64,000 nucleotides of DNA from JAXDAY01 sp034679345. GTDB taxonomy: Bacteria > Eisenbacteria > RBG-16-71-46 > CAIMUX01 > VGJL01. The notes beneath the pieces were generated by a model that was given only the letters and a program-made list of their open reading frames with translations, did no database searches and was not told where the DNA came from. Shown in pieces: positions 50,915-59,979 of this stretch. The stretch's first letter is position 1, and each line of letters begins with the position of its first letter. A program made the position numbers and the translations under genes. Location: NCBI GenBank assembly GCA_034679345.1, contig JAXDAY010000037.1, forward strand, positions 56,983 through 120,982, read 5' to 3'.

Positions 50915-52684
50915 TTGAGACTGCTGTACCGCTATCTCCGGGGGTACTGGAAGCTGGTGGCGCTGGCCCTCGTCCTCGCCGCCATCAATCAGGTCTTCTC
51001 GCTCCTGGATCCGGCGATCTTCCGCCACGTGGTCGACCGCTACGCCACCCAGTACCAGAAGTACACCGCCGGCGAGTTCGCGCGCGGGGTCGGGTTCCTC
51101 CTCCTGCTCGCCGTCGGCGCCGCGTTCGTCAGCCGTGTCGCCAAGAACTTCCAGGACTACTTCATCAATGTGGTGGTCCAGAGGCTGGGCGCGCGCATGT
51201 ACGCCGACGGCATCAGCCACTCCCTCACGCTCCCGTACGCCATCTTCGAGGATCAGCGCAGCGGGGAGACGCTGGGGCGGCTTCAGAAGGTGCGTTCCGA
51301 CGTCGAGAAGCTCATCGGCGCCTCGATCAACATCGTCTTCACGACCCTGGTCGGAGTCGTCTTCGTCGTCATCTACGCCTTCTCCGTGCACTGGCTCATC
51401 GTCCCGGCCTACCTGGCCGCGATTCCGATCCTCGGGGTGTTGAGCTCGCTTCTGAGCCGGAGGATCAAGACGATCCAGAAGTCCATCGTCGCCCAGACCA
51501 CGGCGTTGGCCGGCTCCACGACCGAGAGTCTGAGGAACATCGAGGTGGTCAAGAGCCTCGGTCTAGCGCGCCAGGAGGTCGAGCGCCTGAACGGAACGAA
51601 TGAGCGCATCCTCGATCTGGAGCTTCGCAAAGTGCGCTACATCCGAGGTCTCTCCTTCATCCAGGGCACTTCGGTCAACGCGCTGCGCACCTCGGTCCTC
51701 TTCCTGATGCTCTGGCTGATCTTCCGAGGGGAGATCACGGTCGGGCAGTTCTTTTCGATGATGATCTACTCCTTCTTCATCTTCAGCCCCCTCCAGGAGC
51801 TTGGGAACGTGATCAACACCTACCGCGAGGCCGAAGTGTCGCTGCGAAACTTCAGCGAAATCCTGGCCACGGCTCCGGAGCCGAGGCCCGATCGGCCACG
51901 CGATCTGGGCCGGATCCGTCGTCTGGAGTTCGATCGCGTCGGATACGCCCACGCCGCGTCCATGCGCCCCGCCGTCTCCGATGTGAGCTTCACCATGCAG
52001 CAGGGGGAGACCGTAGCCTTCGTGGGTCCCTCGGGATCCGGCAAGACGACTCTGGTGAAGCTCCTCGTCGGTCTCTACCGGCCGAGCGAGGGAGCGATCC
52101 TCTACAATGGGATCTCCCAAACCCAGATCGATATGGATCAGCTTCGCAGCCAGCTGGGTCTGGTGACGCAGGAGACGCAGCTCTTCTCCGGAACGATTCG
52201 CGAGAACCTGCTCTTCGTCAATCCGGCGGCGAGCGATGAGGATATCCAAGAGGCCCTGAATCGGGCGGCTTGTCAGAGCCTGCTCGCGCGCGCGAACAAG
52301 GGGCTCGACACCATCATCGGTGAGGGGGGAGTGAAGGTCTCGGGCGGGGAACGGCAACGTCTGGCGATCGCGCGGGCGCTCTTGCGCCGCCCGCATCTCT
52401 TGATCTTCGACGAGGCGACCTCGGCGCTCGACTCGCTCACCGAGGACGAGATCGCCCGCACGATCCGCGACGTCTCATCGCGTCATGACCGGATGACGGT
52501 CTTGATCGCGCACCGGCTCTCGACGGTCATGCATGCCGATCGGATCCATGTGCTCGAACGAGGACGCATGATCGAGAGTGGGAGGCACGAAGACCTGCTC
52601 GCCGAGAAGGGACTCTACTACGCCATGTGGCGCCAGCAGGTGGGAGAGGAGCCCGAGACGCTCGAGGCGTCGCTCGCGGATTGA
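50915..52684 (+). CDS. MsbA-type ABC exporter (fused permease and ATPase)
   Basis: A 589-residue half-transporter. TTG 50915 is chosen because GGAGGA is six bases upstream and the resulting length is typical for the MsbA/LmrA group. Six membrane helices lie in ~10-310. The ATPase has Walker A FVGPSGSGKTTLVKLL, Q-loop LVTQETQLFSGTI, signature VSGGERQRLAIARAL, Walker B LLIFDEATSALDS and switch His in LIAHRLST. Homodimers export lipids, lipid A or drugs. Divergent from the secreted protein at 49174; the gene stands alone. Confidence 0.93.
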   Translation: MRLLYRYLRGYWKLVALALVLAAINQVFSLLDPAIFRHVVDRYATQYQKYTAGEFARGVGFLLLLAVGAAFVSRVAKNFQDYFINVVVQRLGARMYADGISHSLTLPYAIFEDQRSGETLGRLQKVRSDVEKLIGASINIVFTTLVGVVFVVIYAFSVHWLIVPAYLAAIPILGVLSSLLSRRIKTIQKSIVAQTTALAGSTTESLRNIEVVKSLGLARQEVERLNGTNERILDLELRKVRYIRGLSFIQGTSVNALRTSVLFLMLWLIFRGEITVGQFFSMMIYSFFIFSPLQELGNVINTYREAEVSLRNFSEILATAPEPRPDRPRDLGRIRRLEFDRVGYAHAASMRPAVSDVSFTMQQGETVAFVGPSGSGKTTLVKLLVGLYRPSEGAILYNGISQTQIDMDQLRSQLGLVTQETQLFSGTIRENLLFVNPAASDEDIQEALNRAACQSLLARANKGLDTIIGEGGVKVSGGERQRLAIARALLRRPHLLIFDEATSALDSLTEDEIARTIRDVSSRHDRMTVLIAHRLSTVMHADRIHVLERGRMIESGRHEDLLAEKGLYYAMWRQQVGEEPETLEASLAD

Positions 52685-52743
52685 TCTTGGAGCCGGAGCG
52701 TTCCACCCCCTCGGCCCTCCGCACCCCCCATTTCAGATACTTG

Positions 52744-52755
52744 TAGGAAATCCTA
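52744..52755 (+). promoter_or_regulatory. Short inverted repeat upstream of the hemerythrin operon
   Basis: TAGGA-AA-TCCTA, 82 bases before ATG 52837, in a locally AT-richer patch that is flanked by CTTG and ACTTG. It could be an operator for an oxygen- or nitric-oxide-responsive regulator; that is a guess from context. Confidence 0.3.
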
Positions 52756-52836
52756 AGCACTTGCCAGCAGTCATTTAGGAACCCCTCCCGGCGAGAGGCC
52801 CGTATCGTGACGGCATCACCTGGAAGGGGGTTTTCG

Positions 52837-53499
52837 ATGCGACGAATGGATCTCTACTCAACGATGCACAAGGGCCTGCGTGCCGCGATGTTCGATGCGG
52901 CACAGGCGATCGCCCGCACCGAGTTCGGCGAGGCCGGGCCGACCGGCCACGCAGTGGCGGCCGCGCGCCGCCTGCTCGCCTTCCTCGATGCGCATGCGGC
53001 CGCTGAGGACCGCGTGTTGATGCCGGAACTGGAGCGCCTGGGTCCCACGGTGTTCGCCGATCTACAGGCCGACCACAGTCGGATCGGCGGCCTGCAGATG
53101 GACATCACGCGGGACCTCGACCGGCTCGCCGCCGCCGCCGGAGAGGAACGAATCGCCCTCGGTCAGCGCCTCCACGAGAAGATGAACCGCCTGATCAGCG
53201 AGCACCTGCTTCACATGCACCGCGAGGAGACGACGGCCAACCGGTTGCTCTGGGCGCATCGCACCGACGAGGAGCTGACGGTCCTGCAGCGGCGGATCAT
53301 CGGACCGATCCCGGCCGACCAGCTGGTGGAGTGGGCGGAAATCCTGATCCCCGCGATCAATCCTCAAGAGCGGGCGGGCTTCCTCGCCGGGCTGCGGGCC
53401 AAGGTGAGCCCGGCGGAGTTCACGAGGCTGGCGGCGCTCGCCGGCGCCTCCGTCCCGCAACTCGATGGCAGCGCCGTGTCGACGCGGGTGGAGGGCTGA
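52837..53499 (+). CDS. Hemerythrin-like HHE domain protein
   Basis: A 220-residue cytoplasmic protein starting at ATG 52837 after AAGGGGG. Histidine and carboxylate ligands appear in the order expected for a di-iron HHE bundle: STMHKGLR, LDAHAAAEDRVLMPEL, LQADHSRI and ISEHLLHMHREE. The C-terminal ~70 residues (IPADQLVEWAEILIPAINPQERAGFLAGLR) are seen in some HHE proteins related to oxygen or nitric oxide sensing. Two bases separate it from a dihaem cytochrome gene, so the three genes to 55309 form an operon. Confidence 0.85.
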   Translation: MRRMDLYSTMHKGLRAAMFDAAQAIARTEFGEAGPTGHAVAAARRLLAFLDAHAAAEDRVLMPELERLGPTVFADLQADHSRIGGLQMDITRDLDRLAAAAGEERIALGQRLHEKMNRLISEHLLHMHREETTANRLLWAHRTDEELTVLQRRIIGPIPADQLVEWAEILIPAINPQERAGFLAGLRAKVSPAEFTRLAALAGASVPQLDGSAVSTRVEG

Positions 53500-53501
53500 T
53501 C

Positions 53502-54641
53502 ATGCGGAGTCGCGCGTCGAGAGCCGCGGGGCGCCGGGGGATTGCGCTTACGATCCTCCTTCTCCTCTCGGCATCCTCGATCGCGGCGGCGGGAACCTCG
53601 CTCCCGGGAAGAGCCGGATCTCCGATCACCCAGCCCCCCGAACGGCTCAGCGAGACGGGTCTCTACGCGGAACCCGCGCGAAAGACCATCAGGCCGGAGA
53701 ATCTCCCCTTCGAGCCGCAGTACCCGCTCTGGAGCGACGGCGCGGCGAAGCGCCGATGGATCCACTTGCCGCCGGGAAGCTATGTCGACGCCTCCGAGCC
53801 GGACCAGTGGAAGTTCCCGGTCGGGACGAAGCTCTGGAAAGAGTTCCGCTTCGGCCGCGCAGTCGAGACGCGCTACATGGAGCTCGCTCCAGACAACGAG
53901 TGGATCTACGCCACCTACGCCTGGAGCGAGGACGGTTCGGACGCCCTCTTGGTTCCGGCGCAGGGTCTGCGAGGCGCCGCAGAGATCCGCCCCGGGATCC
54001 GTCACGACATCCCAGGCCACTATGACTGCCTCGCCTGCCACGAAGGCCAGCCGAGTCGCGTCCTGGGCTTCAGCGCGCTCCAGCTCTCATCGGACCGCGA
54101 TCCCTTGGCGCCCCACGCGGTCGAACCCGCTCCTGATGCGATCGATCTGGACGGTCTGATCGAACGTGGCCTCGTGAAGAACCTGCCCGAACGATTCACC
54201 CGTCTCGCGCCGCGCATCGAGGCCCCGACTGCGCGGGCGCGCGCCGCTTTGGGCTACCTGCACGGCAACTGCGGAGGGTGCCACAACAGGAGCGGACCGC
54301 TCGCCGAGATGGAGTTCTCGCTCGCAGTCGAGCTCGCGGACTCGAGCGGCGCCGTCTCGCACGCCCTGTCCACCGCGGTCGGCCGCGCCAGCCGATTCCG
54401 GCCGCCGGGGAAAGCACCGGATTCGACGCTGCCCCGGATCTCACCCGGCGATGTGAGCCGCAGCGTGCTCGTCGATCGAATCCGTTCCCGCCAAAGCTCC
54501 GTTCAGATGCCGCCTCTCGGGACCCGCATCCCCGATGAGGAGGCGATCGATCTCATCACCGCCTGGATTCGCGAGGACCTGCCCGCCCGGGGCATCGCGC
54601 ATCTGAGGCATCCAGCCCAATCGATGGAGGAGAAACCATGA
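53502..54641 (+). CDS. SO2930-family dihaem c-type cytochrome
   Basis: A 379-residue exported protein. ATG 53502 follows GGAGGG; the signal peptide is IALTILLLLSASSIAAAG. Two haem sites are seen: CLACH (DIPGHYDCLACHEG, ~177) and CGGCH (YLHGNCGGCHNRSG, ~257). Segments such as FEPQYPLWSDGAAKRRWIHL, FPVGTKLWKEF and VLGFSALQLSSDRDPLAPHA match the family first named from Shewanella SO_2930. A C-terminal MPPLGTRIPDEEAIDLITAW motif supplies the distal Met region of a cytochrome c fold. Probably a periplasmic electron carrier. Confidence 0.85.
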   Translation: MRSRASRAAGRRGIALTILLLLSASSIAAAGTSLPGRAGSPITQPPERLSETGLYAEPARKTIRPENLPFEPQYPLWSDGAAKRRWIHLPPGSYVDASEPDQWKFPVGTKLWKEFRFGRAVETRYMELAPDNEWIYATYAWSEDGSDALLVPAQGLRGAAEIRPGIRHDIPGHYDCLACHEGQPSRVLGFSALQLSSDRDPLAPHAVEPAPDAIDLDGLIERGLVKNLPERFTRLAPRIEAPTARARAALGYLHGNCGGCHNRSGPLAEMEFSLAVELADSSGAVSHALSTAVGRASRFRPPGKAPDSTLPRISPGDVSRSVLVDRIRSRQSSVQMPPLGTRIPDEEAIDLITAWIREDLPARGIAHLRHPAQSMEEKP

Positions 54642-55309
54642 AGACGTCGAGTTGCCTGATTGTGGATCGTATGAACCGCCGCCGAGTCAACCATCTGGCC
54701 GCAGCCCTCCTGTTGCTGGCCGGGATGGTCCTCGGCACGGCACACCCGCGCGAGGCGGTCGCCTCGATTCCCGGGGCGGTGATCTACGCGCTTCCTGCCG
54801 CCAACGAAGATGCGGGCGCATCCCCGGCCGTCGAGAGGGGGCGCTACCTCGTCACGGCAATGGGATGTCACGACTGCCACACTCCCTGGAAGATGGGAGC
54901 AAATGGCCCGGAGCCCGACATGAGCCGCATGCTCTCGGGTCATCCGCAGGATGTGAGGATCGAGGCGGGGGTCGGAACGAGCGGACCATGGATGGCGACG
55001 GTGAGCGGCACGTTCACTGCGTGGTCGGGTCCGTGGGGCGTGAGCTTCACGGCCAACCTGACCCCGGACGCGGAGACCGGGATCGGGAAGTGGACGGAGC
55101 AGGACTTCGTCGCGACGGTCCGCTCCGGACGCCATCTCGGCCGGGGCCGTCCTCTTCTTCCACCGATGCCGTCTCCGAACGTGGCGGCGCTCAACGACGA
55201 TGATCTGCACGCCGTCTTCGCGTATCTGAGAACCATCCCCGCCGTGAAGAACCGCGTTCCCGAGCCGATCCCGCCGGGACCGGGCCCGGCGCCTTCCCCG
55301 GGGAAGTAG
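54638..55309 (+). CDS. Mono-haem cytochrome c family protein
   Basis: A 223-residue exported protein coupled to the dihaem cytochrome by an ATGA overlap. The N-terminal hydrophobic segment (LAAALLLLAGMVLGTA) is a signal peptide or anchor. One haem site CHDCH occurs in YLVTAMGCHDCHTPWKMG, and the segment LPPMPSPNVAALNDDDLHAVFAYLRTI gives the Met ligand and final helix of class I cytochromes, as in the alcohol-dehydrogenase cytochrome subunits. The Pro-rich tail (PEPIPPGPGPAPSPGK) is low-complexity. Probable electron transfer partner of the dihaem protein. Confidence 0.87.
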   Translation: MKTSSCLIVDRMNRRRVNHLAAALLLLAGMVLGTAHPREAVASIPGAVIYALPAANEDAGASPAVERGRYLVTAMGCHDCHTPWKMGANGPEPDMSRMLSGHPQDVRIEAGVGTSGPWMATVSGTFTAWSGPWGVSFTANLTPDAETGIGKWTEQDFVATVRSGRHLGRGRPLLPPMPSPNVAALNDDDLHAVFAYLRTIPAVKNRVPEPIPPGPGPAPSPGK

Positions 55310-55337
55310 CCTCGTTCGCCCAACCCGCCAGCTTAGG

Positions 55338-55382
55338 GATGCGCGCCGAAGTTCCTCCGAAGCAGGAAGTTAGGCGCGCATC
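55338..55382. terminator. Long hairpin after the cytochrome operon
   Basis: GATGCGCGCC (55338-55347) pairs perfectly with GGCGCGCATC (55373-55382), and an inner TTCCT/AGGAA pairing prolongs the stem. It lies 29 bases past the operon's last stop and is the best terminator candidate there, although no T-tract follows. Confidence 0.6.
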
Positions 55383-55498
55383 TTCGTGCGGGCGGTACTC
55401 GTGGCTTCCTCGACCGGCCTTCCTCGCCCGACGCCACTAGGCATCGACCCCTCGAAGGTCTACCATCAAGCGTTTGGCCAAATGAGGGGGACCCAGCG

Positions 55499-55963
55499 TT
55501 GGAGATCACCTCCGACATCGTCGATTTCATCGAGTCCGGCGTTTCGATTCTCGTGGGCACCGCCTCCGATCGCTTGATGCCGAGCTGTTGCAGAGCCATG
55601 GGAGCCCGCGTCGACGTGGCGACCTCGGAGTTGATCGTCTTTGTCCCCGCAGCGACTTCCGCGCAGACATTGAACGACCTGGAACACGGCGGACGGGTCG
55701 CGGTCTGTTTCGGTCGCCCGACCGATCATCGGTCGCTTCAGCTGAAGGGAAGCCTGCGGGGGATCGAGTCGGCGGAGGAGTCGGATCGGCAGACGATCCA
55801 TCGGTGTCGTCTCGCGCTCGCCGAGGCGTGGGGGGAGATCGGCATCCCGCCCCGTATCACTCTGCGAATGGCGCACTGGCCATCGCACAGGATTCGAATC
55901 GCCATCGATTCGATGTTCAACCAGACTCCGGGTCCAGGAGCTGGAGCGTCCCTCGGTGTCTAG
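55499..55963 (+). CDS. Small FMN-binding (PNPOx-like) protein
   Basis: A 154-residue protein starting at TTG 55499 with GAGGGGG about eight bases upstream. The pyridoxamine-phosphate-oxidase-like split barrel is suggested by FIESGVSILVGTASDRLMPSC, ELIVFVPAATSAQTLNDLEHGGRVAVCFGRP and LQLKGSLRGI. The frame's last eight bases overlap the next gene, whose first domain is of the same fold, so the two are co-translated and possibly products of duplication. Confidence 0.75.
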   Translation: MEITSDIVDFIESGVSILVGTASDRLMPSCCRAMGARVDVATSELIVFVPAATSAQTLNDLEHGGRVAVCFGRPTDHRSLQLKGSLRGIESAEESDRQTIHRCRLALAEAWGEIGIPPRITLRMAHWPSHRIRIAIDSMFNQTPGPGAGASLGV

Positions 55964-57410
55964 CCTGGCCCGACCGCAAGCCGGCATCGCGCTCAAGGAC
56001 CTGGGCCCCTGCTTCCAGGGGATCGTGCCTGCCATCATCGCCACCTGCGGGCTCGACGGTGAGCCAAACGTCACTTACCTATCTCAGGTGTACTACGTCG
56101 ATGAACGGCACGTCGCGCTCTCATGCCAGTTCTTCAACAAGACCCGGCGCAACGTCGAGGAGAATCCCTATGCGTCTGTTCTCCTCTATCATCCGGTGAC
56201 TTTCGAGGCGTGGAGTCTTCGTCTCCACTACATCCGATCCGAATACGAAGGTCCGCTCTTCGACACCATGGCGCTCCGAATCCAGGTGATCGCCTCGCAT
56301 ACCGGGATGGCGGGAGTCTTCCGGCTGCTCTCCGCGGATGTCTACGAGGTCCTATCGGTCGAGCCGCTGGATGGATTCCTGCTGCCGCCCGATCCTGTCC
56401 TCGACGCCGTGACGCCGGCGTTGCCTTCAGGTCCGCTGACGGAGATTCGGGGTGTCCAGGTGATCTCGGAGCGGATCGCGCGGGCCAGCGACCTCGACGG
56501 ACTCCTTTCGGATGCGCTGACCACCCTCGACGAGTTGCTCGGGTTTTCGCACTCCATGGTCCTCATCCTCGAGGAGGCCTGTGGGCGCCTTGTGGCGATC
56601 GCGACGCGCGGGTACGGCGCGAATGGAATCGGGGGCGAGGTCGAGATCGGCAACGGGATCATCGGGACCGTCGCTCAGCATCGCCAGATGATCCGCGTGG
56701 CGGGCGTCGGAAGCGAGCTGCGATACGGGCGGGCGATCCGCGGCCGGGTGAGGGAGACCGGGAACGGGGATCGCCTCTCCCCGGAGATTCCGCTCCCAGG
56801 ACTGCCCGATGCGCAGGCGCAGCTTGCTCTGCCCCTACTCGTTGAAGATCGCTTGATCGGGGTTCTGGCCGTGGAGAGCCGCGATCCGCTCTGCTTCGAC
56901 GAATGGGACGAGGCGTTTCTCCAGATCATCGGCAACCAGATCGCGATGGGGCTGGATCGCATGCAGTCGATGGACGAGGATCCGGACGAGCTCGTCTCCA
57001 GGCGGAAGGCATCCCATCGACCTGCGCGCGCCGAGTCGAGATCCCGCGGGATGACCGGCCCGCGTCCGGCGTCCCAGAGGCGGACTCGGACCTTCGTCTA
57101 CTATCCGGCGGACGACTGCGTCTTCGTCGATGACGAATACTTGATCCGCAATCTGCCTGGCCGGATCCTCTGGAAGATCCTCGGTCTCCATCAGCGTGAG
57201 GCGCGCGCCGAGTTCTCCAACCGCGAGCTCCGCCTCGATCCCACGCTCGGGTTGCCGCCGATCAAGGACAACCTGGAGAGCCGGTTGATCCTCTTGCGGA
57301 AGCGACTCGCGGAGAAATGCCCCGAGGTGAGGATGGTCCCGGTGGCGAGGGGGCGATTCGCGCTGGAGGCGGACTGCATGATCGAGCTGGTCGAGAAGCC
57401 GAACGCATGA
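55956..57410 (+). CDS. PNPOx-like + GAF + winged-helix-like multidomain protein
   Basis: A 484-residue cytoplasmic protein starting at GTG 55956. Domain 1 (~1-150) is a PNPOx-like flavin barrel: IVPAIIATCGLDGEPNVTYLS, QFFNKTRRNVEENPYASVLL. Domain 2 (~165-335) is a GAF sensor: LDELLGFSHSMVLILEEACG, GEVEIGNGIIGTVAQHRQMI, LVEDRLIGVLAVESRDPLCF. Domain 3 (~375-480) ends with NRELRLDPTLGLPPIKDNLESRL and a beta-hairpin (VARGRFALEADCMIEL), the look of an OmpR-like winged helix. The order suggests a flavin- or small-molecule-responsive regulator. The linker (~340-375) is Arg/Ser-rich. No known single family covers the whole protein. Confidence 0.75.
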   Translation: MSSLARPQAGIALKDLGPCFQGIVPAIIATCGLDGEPNVTYLSQVYYVDERHVALSCQFFNKTRRNVEENPYASVLLYHPVTFEAWSLRLHYIRSEYEGPLFDTMALRIQVIASHTGMAGVFRLLSADVYEVLSVEPLDGFLLPPDPVLDAVTPALPSGPLTEIRGVQVISERIARASDLDGLLSDALTTLDELLGFSHSMVLILEEACGRLVAIATRGYGANGIGGEVEIGNGIIGTVAQHRQMIRVAGVGSELRYGRAIRGRVRETGNGDRLSPEIPLPGLPDAQAQLALPLLVEDRLIGVLAVESRDPLCFDEWDEAFLQIIGNQIAMGLDRMQSMDEDPDELVSRRKASHRPARAESRSRGMTGPRPASQRRTRTFVYYPADDCVFVDDEYLIRNLPGRILWKILGLHQREARAEFSNRELRLDPTLGLPPIKDNLESRLILLRKRLAEKCPEVRMVPVARGRFALEADCMIELVEKPNA

Positions 57411-57422
57411 CGGAAATGGGCG

Positions 57423-57451
57423 CGGGCCCCGGGTATGAACCCGGCGGCCCG
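57423..57451. terminator. Hairpin between convergent genes
   Basis: CGGGCC-CCGGGT (57423-57434) pairs with ACCCGG-C-GGCCCG (57439-57451), 12 pairs with a one-base bulge and a 4-nt loop. Confidence 0.7.
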
Positions 57452-57477
57452 CCGCCATCATCGATGCAGCCTGCAGA

Positions 57478-58917
57478 CTAGTTGTCCGTTCCCTGATCGA
57501 CCCAATCGGAGAGGATCAGGATCTCCTCGTCGACCATGCAGTTCGTGGTGCACCCCAGCGGCATGCGATCCCCGAAGGGAGGCTCGGGGCCGACCTTCTG
57601 GACCAGAATGCTCTCGGCGGCGTTTCGGACGATCACGACCGGCGTATGATCGCTGTCGCTCGTCAGAAGCTGCGCCTTCGTCTCCAGATTGAGGTTTGCC
57701 GACGGGAAGCTCCCGCTGTGGCAGCCAAGGCACCCCTTCTCCTCGAAGAGCGGGCGAACGTCGTTCGTGAACGTGATCCGCCGCGGCGCTACGGAAAAGA
57801 AGAAGCCCTCGCTGATCTCCTCGCCGAACTGCACGACCACGGGGCCGTCAACCGCCCCCTGCGGGACCCAGACGCGGATGCTCGTCTCGCTCCAGACGGT
57901 CACGGTGGTCGGGATCCGTCCCTGAGCCCCCTGGAAGGTGACAATTGGGTCCAGTGTCTCGCTGCGGAATCCTGTGCCCCAGATGGTGATGATGTCGCCC
58001 ACCGTCGTCCGCGGCGGCTCGAGCCGCGTGATCACGACCGGCTCGGCCGCCTGAAGCACCTTGAATGGGAAGCCGTTGCTCGTCCGGTCGTTGATCGTCA
58101 CCGTGACGACGCCGATCCCGGGGGCGGCGAGATCCCCGACGCTTGCCTCGATTTCGGTATCGCTCCAGCTCGATATGGCTGCCGGAGCCCCGCCGATTCG
58201 GACCTGCCCGCCGGCCCCTAGGGTGGTGAAGTTGCGGCCGGAGATCACGACGCCGGCTCCGACGAAGGCGCTGTCTGGGATGACCGCGTCGATGATGGGG
58301 TCGACAGGAGCGAGCAGCGTGAAGGGAACCGGGTCGCTCTCGAGGTCGCGGGCGACAACCGTGACGTTCCCCGTCTGCGCGTCCTCCGGCACGACGGCCT
58401 GGATTACGGTGTCGGCCCAGGAGACCGTCGTCGCCTCGGCCGCGCCGAAGTAGACTTTGCTGTCCTTCTTGCTGACGCCGAAGAGTCTTCCCTCGAAGCG
58501 GATGGTTCCGCCCGTCTCACTCTCAGTTGGTTCGATGCGCTCGATCTCAGGCGGCAGATTCCCGGCCTCGTAGGGGATCTTGTTGCTCGTCTCGCCGTCG
58601 ACGACGAGACTCAACTCGCCTGTAGTCGCGCCGTCGGGAACAACGGCAAGGATCTTGGTCTCGGACCAGGTCAGGCTCTGGGCGGACTGCCCCCCGAAAT
58701 AGAGCTGGCTCGAACCCCGCGTGGCGCCAAACTTCTCCCCGCGCACGTGGGCGGTCGTCCCGGCGACGACGGTGTCCGGGCGGATGGACGCGAGGACCGG
58801 CGGATCCGATCCCGGGGTCGTCGTCTTGCCCTTGTCGTCGGAGCAGCCCGCGCCTGCGATCACGCAGATTGCGAGGACGGCAAGGGCCGTCAGCGCTGGG
58901 CGCTGATAGCGCTTCAT
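57478..58917 (-). CDS. Lipoprotein with four IPT/TIG domains and a C-terminal cytochrome c-like site
   Basis: A 479-residue protein. The N-terminus is a lipobox (VIAGAGC, lipidated Cys at 25), followed by a Thr/Gly/Asp linker. Four IPT/TIG immunoglobulin-like repeats follow (~40-375), each opening with PxIxxxxPxxxxxGxxxxxxGxxF (ITRLEPPRTTVGDIITIWG is a copy). The last ~95 residues contain one haem site CLGCH in VRPLFEEKGCLGCHSGSF, followed by RMPLG supplying a possible Met ligand. Cytochromes of this minimal form occur in planctomycete-type surface proteins. Joining TIG domains to a haem site suggests an outer-surface electron-transfer protein. Confidence 0.85.
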   Translation of the reverse strand: MKRYQRPALTALAVLAICVIAGAGCSDDKGKTTTPGSDPPVLASIRPDTVVAGTTAHVRGEKFGATRGSSQLYFGGQSAQSLTWSETKILAVVPDGATTGELSLVVDGETSNKIPYEAGNLPPEIERIEPTESETGGTIRFEGRLFGVSKKDSKVYFGAAEATTVSWADTVIQAVVPEDAQTGNVTVVARDLESDPVPFTLLAPVDPIIDAVIPDSAFVGAGVVISGRNFTTLGAGGQVRIGGAPAAISSWSDTEIEASVGDLAAPGIGVVTVTINDRTSNGFPFKVLQAAEPVVITRLEPPRTTVGDIITIWGTGFRSETLDPIVTFQGAQGRIPTTVTVWSETSIRVWVPQGAVDGPVVVQFGEEISEGFFFSVAPRRITFTNDVRPLFEEKGCLGCHSGSFPSANLNLETKAQLLTSDSDHTPVVIVRNAAESILVQKVGPEPPFGDRMPLGCTTNCMVDEEILILSDWVDQGTDN

Positions 58918-59118
58918 ATGACTTCCTCCAAGTGATGGTCAATGGGTCGGCGGCCGAGGACGAGCCCTCTCGCGAGGAGTTCGAACGGCCTCAGGGTTCT
59001 GCCGCAACAGAACGGAACACTCTATCCGAGCGGTGCGACGATTGGAAGAGAATCCGAGGGTCCAGGCGAGCGCAGACGCGATCTTCTTCGCCTCGAACGT
59101 CTTGGCTGCTCCTGCGCT

Positions 59119-59979
59119 CTACCCCGTGAGAGTCTTCAGGAAGGCGATCGTCCGCGACCACGCGAGGCTGGCTGCCGCCTGGTCGTAGCGCGCCGGGGAT
59201 GTGTCGTTGTTGAAGGCGTGGTTCACGGCTTCGTACACGTGCAGCGTGTATTTCTTGCCCGCCTTCTTGAGAGCCGCCTCGAATGCGGGGATGCCCGCGT
59301 TGATCCGGTCGTCGAGTCCGGCGTAGTGCAGGAGGAGGGGCGCTCGAATCTTCTCGACGCGACCCGGGTCCGGCTGGCGGCCGTAGTAGACCACGCCGGC
59401 GTCGAGCTGAGGGGATGACACGGCGAGCTCGCCCACCATTCCTCCGCCCCAGCAGAAGCCGACGGCGCCGACCTTGCCGTTGCCGTGCTCGTGCTCTGCG
59501 AGATAGGCGACAGCCTCGACCAGGTCCTGCACGGTCTTCTCGGGGTCGAGCTTGCCGATCAGCGCGCGCGCCGAATCCTCGTCCGCCGGGGTTCCGCCGG
59601 ATGGAGAGAGCAAATCGGGCGCCATGGCGAGGAAGCCTTCGAGCGCGACGCGTCGCGCGACGTCCTCGATATGCGCGTTGAGGCCCCGATTCTCGTGGAT
59701 GACGATCACTGCCGGCTGCCGAGGGGCGCCTCCCTTCAAGCGCGCGAGGTAGGCGCGCACCTCGCCAGCCGCGCCCGGATACGCGATCCGGCCGATCTCG
59801 AGTCGTGGATCCTCCGGAGGAACCTGAACGGCGCGGGCCGTGCGCGACTCGAGAAGCGGTAGGACGGCGAGCGCGGCGGCCATGCTCCCGGTCAGTTTCG
59901 CAAGCTTCTCCAGGAACAGGCGCCGATCGAGCGTCTTGTGCGTGTATTCGTCGTACAGCGCGATGATCTGCTGGTCCAT
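59119..59979 (-). CDS. Dienelactone hydrolase family protein with N-terminal export-like region
   Basis: A 286-residue alpha/beta hydrolase. The Cys nucleophile is in GAVGFCWGGGMV, the acidic residue in LLLHYAGLDDRINAG and His in VYEAVNHAFNND; Glu of the dienelactone hydrolase family lies in VIVIHENRGLN. The first ~50 residues (DRRLFLEKLAKLTGSMAAALAVLPLL) resemble a twin-arginine-type signal, with a single RR pair. Similar proteins are common in Gram-negative bacteria as carboxymethylenebutenolidase homologues. It starts at ATG 59979. Confidence 0.9.
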   Translation of the reverse strand: MDQQIIALYDEYTHKTLDRRLFLEKLAKLTGSMAAALAVLPLLESRTARAVQVPPEDPRLEIGRIAYPGAAGEVRAYLARLKGGAPRQPAVIVIHENRGLNAHIEDVARRVALEGFLAMAPDLLSPSGGTPADEDSARALIGKLDPEKTVQDLVEAVAYLAEHEHGNGKVGAVGFCWGGGMVGELAVSSPQLDAGVVYYGRQPDPGRVEKIRAPLLLHYAGLDDRINAGIPAFEAALKKAGKKYTLHVYEAVNHAFNNDTSPARYDQAAASLAWSRTIAFLKTLTG

